DNA of 64,000 nt. Source: Bacteroidales bacterium. GTDB lineage: Bacteria > Bacteroidota > Bacteroidia > Bacteroidales > UBA932. Numbering within the stretch: position 1 is the stretch's first letter; each line of letters starts with the position of its first letter. Below the pieces are notes generated by a model. The model had not been told where the DNA came from, searched no databases, and saw nothing but the letters and a program-made list of their open reading frames with translations. Shown piece by piece: positions 62,108-64,000 of this stretch. The stretch spans positions 45,320 to 109,319 of the forward strand of contig JAFSVL010000057.1 of assembly GCA_017445015.1 (NCBI GenBank). Direction: 5' to 3'. Both the position numbers and the translations under genes were made by a program.

Positions 62108-62115
62108 CAAATATC
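62108..62115 (-). promoter_or_regulatory. possible -7 box GATATTTG for rpmB
   Basis: Minus-strand GATATTTG differs from TAnnTTTG at the first base only; about 40 bases before the ATG at 62068. Confidence 0.3.
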
Positions 62116-62146
62116 GCTTTTAATTTTCTGATTTCCAAATTGTGCG

Positions 62147-63466
62147 TTACAGAAATTTAAAGAATCTGCCCCATCTGATGTTTCGGGGGAACTTCCGGCC
62201 CGCATCGGTAGAGAGCCAAATCACCGCCGGACGCCCCACGATATGGTCTTCAGGCACGAAGCCCCAGTACCTTGAATCGAGGGAATTGTGACGGTTGTCC
62301 CCCATCATAAAATAATAGTCCTGCCTGAAGGTATAACTCCCCTCAGCCAATGCCGCGTCTATATCGGCGTGCTCGTAATCCCTTATGATACGCGCATATA
62401 GCGGCAGGTTTTCCTCCGTAAGGGCGACGGTCGCCCCTTTTGCGGGAATCCAGAGAGGCCCGAAGTTGTCCCGGGTCCAGCCGCTGTTTTCCGTGAAGGG
62501 GAAAATCATCCGCGGGCCGTCCATGCTCGTGGAAGGATCCCTGTCGATATTGGGGACCACGCTGACCACATTGTTCAGGGCCCGCACCTGCTCCAAACCG
62601 TCGGCGGTGAGCGCCATCATCGGATAGCCCGGCAGGGTGGCGTCGTACCAGAGTTCACCGAGGTTCAGCCCCAGTTTATCGAGCGTCTTGGGATTAAGCC
62701 GGTGCCCCGTCGTCGTGACGGCGTAACTGAGCTGCACACCGGGCCAGACTTCCTGCTGTTTCCCGTTCCGCCAGACAAGCCCGTCGCGGACACAAAGGGT
62801 ATCCCCCGCCACGGCGACGCAGCGCTTGACATAGTGGTCTTTCTTGTCGGAAGGACGCACAATCACGGGGCCGAAGCGCCGGATTACATTCTCACGCCCC
62901 AGCATACGGACCAATGTATGGTAGTCCTCGACCGGGGCCTTTGTGAGCACCGTGTCCCCGTCAGGAAAACAAAACACCACGCAATCGCCCGCCTGCACCG
63001 TCCGGAGCCCTTTCAGGCGCCGGTATGGCCGCTGGATGGCCGTCGAATAGGACTCGTGCCCGAAAATCACGTTATGCGTGAAGGGGATGGAGAGCGGCGT
63101 CTGCGGCAGCCGCGGCCCATAGGTCAGTTTGCTCACGAAAAGGCGGTCTCCCGTGAAGAGACTGCTCTCCATCGACGAGGAAGGGATTTTGAACGACTGG
63201 AAGAAGAAGATATTGATAAAGGTCACGACAATGACGGCGAAGATGACGGCATCCAGCCAGTCATTGGCCGCACTGTGCTTCTCCCCCTCCTTATAGCGCT
63301 TTTTCCAGAAGTTCCAGCGTACCTTGCGGGTGATGAAGATGTCAAAGATGACCCCCAGCCCCGCAAGCCACCACCAGGACCCGAGCCATATCACCCAAAG
63401 CAGATAAAGCAAAGCCCAGAATATGAACTTTGCCCATCTGTTACGGATGATATCCTTCAAAGCCAC
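62147..63466 (-). CDS. lepB: signal peptidase I, long Bacteroidetes form, GTG start
   Basis: 439 residues with a GTG start at 63466 (then ALKDIIRNRWAKF). Removes signal peptides at the outer face of the inner membrane. Two N-terminal hydrophobic stretches (FIFWALLYLLWVIWLGSWWW and VIFAVIVVTFINIFFFQSF) precede the nucleophile Ser in KIPSSSMESSLFTGD. The general-base Lys is in HYVKRCVAVAGD, and box E is FMMGDNRHNSLDSRYWG. The protein is longer than E. coli LepB because of a roughly 150-residue insertion between boxes D and E. It starts 6 bases after rplT, so this secretion gene is transcribed with the infC-rpmI-rplT-type unit. Many exported proteins of the window depend on it. Confidence 0.94.
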   Translation of the reverse strand: MALKDIIRNRWAKFIFWALLYLLWVIWLGSWWWLAGLGVIFDIFITRKVRWNFWKKRYKEGEKHSAANDWLDAVIFAVIVVTFINIFFFQSFKIPSSSMESSLFTGDRLFVSKLTYGPRLPQTPLSIPFTHNVIFGHESYSTAIQRPYRRLKGLRTVQAGDCVVFCFPDGDTVLTKAPVEDYHTLVRMLGRENVIRRFGPVIVRPSDKKDHYVKRCVAVAGDTLCVRDGLVWRNGKQQEVWPGVQLSYAVTTTGHRLNPKTLDKLGLNLGELWYDATLPGYPMMALTADGLEQVRALNNVVSVVPNIDRDPSTSMDGPRMIFPFTENSGWTRDNFGPLWIPAKGATVALTEENLPLYARIIRDYEHADIDAALAEGSYTFRQDYYFMMGDNRHNSLDSRYWGFVPEDHIVGRPAVIWLSTDAGRKFPRNIRWGRFFKFL

Positions 63467-63472
63467 GAAGGA

Positions 63473-63817
63473 CTATTTTACAGAATTGACGATCGCCTCG
63501 AACGCCTGCGGATTGTTCATGGCCAGATCGGCGAGCACCTTGCGGTTCAGCCCGATATTCTGCTTGGAAAGTTTGCCCATGAATTGGGAGTAGGTCATGC
63601 CGTACTGGCGGGCCGCCGCGTTGATACGCTGGATCCAGAGGGCGCGGAAATTGCGCTTCTTGGCCCGGCGGTCACGATAAGCATAGGTAAGACCCTTCTC
63701 GTAGGTGTTCTTTGCAACGGTCCAGACGTTCTTTCTGGAAAGGAAGTTACCGCGGGTTCTCTTGAGAATCTTCTTGCGGCGCGCCCTGGAGGCGACTGAA
63801 TTGACTGATCTAGGCAT
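63473..63817 (-). CDS. rplT: 50S ribosomal protein L20
   Basis: 114 residues. [40 protein letters not shown] and [20 protein letters not shown] are all typical of L20. Binds 23S rRNA early in assembly and in other bacteria represses its own operon. 31 bases separate it from rpmI; lepB follows after 6 bases. Confidence 0.97.
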   Translation of the reverse strand: MPRSVNSVASRARRKKILKRTRGNFLSRKNVWTVAKNTYEKGLTYAYRDRRAKKRNFRALWIQRINAAARQYGMTYSQFMGKLSKQNIGLNRKVLADLAMNNPQAFEAIVNSVK

Positions 63818-63848
63818 AATTCTGATGCATTACCAAGTGAAACGAAAA

Positions 63849-64000
63849 CTACAGGACAAGAAGTTCGCTGACCCGCGCGATATCCGCCTTCTCAATGAGG
63901 GCGAAATGATCGAGGTTCCTTTTCTGCTTCTTGGTCTTCTTGGTGAGGATGTGGCTGTGGTAAGCGTGCTTCCTCTTGATTTTTCCCGATCCGGTAAGCG
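63849..64000 (-). CDS. rpmI: 50S ribosomal protein L35, C-terminal part (cut by window edge)
   Basis: The last 50 codons are visible. The frame reads [20 protein letters not shown], then [20 protein letters not shown] and a final VSELLVL, the L35 C-terminus. The start and probably infC lie beyond the right edge. First visible gene of the rpmI-rplT-lepB run. Confidence 0.93.
   Translation of the reverse strand, partial: LTGSGKIKRKHAYHSHILTKKTKKQKRNLDHFALIEKADIARVSELLVL

Overview
The window is bacterial chromosome from a member of the order Bacteroidales with a G+C content clearly above 50 %. The evidence is the promoter grammar (-7 boxes of the TAnnTTTG type instead of TATAAT), near absence of Shine-Dalgarno sequences, many lipoproteins with a Cys right after the signal peptide, and family-restricted genes (DUF4295 beside rpmG, DUF4296 beside pheT, DUF3575, a GH109-type oxidoreductase lipoprotein, a fimbrillin/FISUMP lipoprotein). 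A high-GC Rikenellaceae (Alistipes-like) or UBA932/Cryptobacteroides-like lineage would fit; the sequence read by eye does not decide between them.

Layout. 1-3.6 kb: exported pair, a large fimbrillin/FISUMP lipoprotein and the N-terminal part of a GH109-like oxidoreductase. 3.7-13.3 kb: one tightly spaced minus-strand unit serC-serA-DUF1015-recQ-dnaG-metG; metG carries a single-base frameshift. 13.3-21.6 kb: YigZ/IMPACT, an acidic-tailed protein, an MFS sugar permease-ROK glucokinase-FKBP unit, and two tandem deoxynucleoside kinases overlapping a long-chain acyl-CoA synthetase, then an MBL hydrolase. 21.6-29.2 kb: phosphodiester glycosidase, a short nucleoside kinase, uvrA, and divergent rnr with a bile-acid:sodium-symporter-family gene. 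29.2-31 kb: a small accessory patch with a DUF4143-type ATPase and repeats. 31-39.5 kb: minus-strand unit made of a LeuA-like protein without its catalytic residues, a TIM-barrel/acyl-CoA ligase fusion, pyruvate:ferredoxin oxidoreductase (nifJ) and rsgA. 39.5-49.3 kb: housekeeping genes eno, a 39-aa peptide gene, a CBS-pair membrane protein, an SDR, groS-groL, glyA and ppdK. 49.4 kb: tRNA-Leu(CAG). 49.5-56.4 kb: DUF3575 outer membrane protein, a frameshifted zinc-protease-like lipoprotein, deoC, DUF4296, pheT, ftsY. 56.5-61.4 kb: accessory genes (GT2 synthase, APH-like kinase, three exported proteins). 61.4-64 kb: DUF4295, rpmG, rpmB, lepB, rplT and the 3' part of rpmI.

How the genes work together. 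Glucose uptake and phosphorylation (MFS + ROK), enolase, pyruvate phosphate dikinase and pyruvate:ferredoxin oxidoreductase outline an anaerobic, pyrophosphate-type glycolysis feeding acetyl-CoA. serC/serA/glyA supply serine and one-carbon units. deoC and the two deoxynucleoside kinases salvage nucleosides. recQ, dnaG and uvrA maintain DNA; rnr, rsgA, the ribosomal protein genes, pheT and metG serve translation; ftsY, lepB and groESL serve export and folding.

The most unusual signal is a three-copy structured element (about 14.6, 35.55 and 44.77 kb). A nearly invariant 30-base core folding into two small hairpins is closed by long stems whose sequence differs between copies while pairing is kept. 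All copies have the same orientation and lie in untranslated parts of minus-strand transcripts: the 3' end of the FKBP unit, the leader of nifJ, and between groS and groL. Next in interest are the catalytically stripped LeuA homologue translationally coupled to the fused ligase, a sigma-54-like site upstream of groS, widespread leaderless-looking promoters, and two frameshifted genes.
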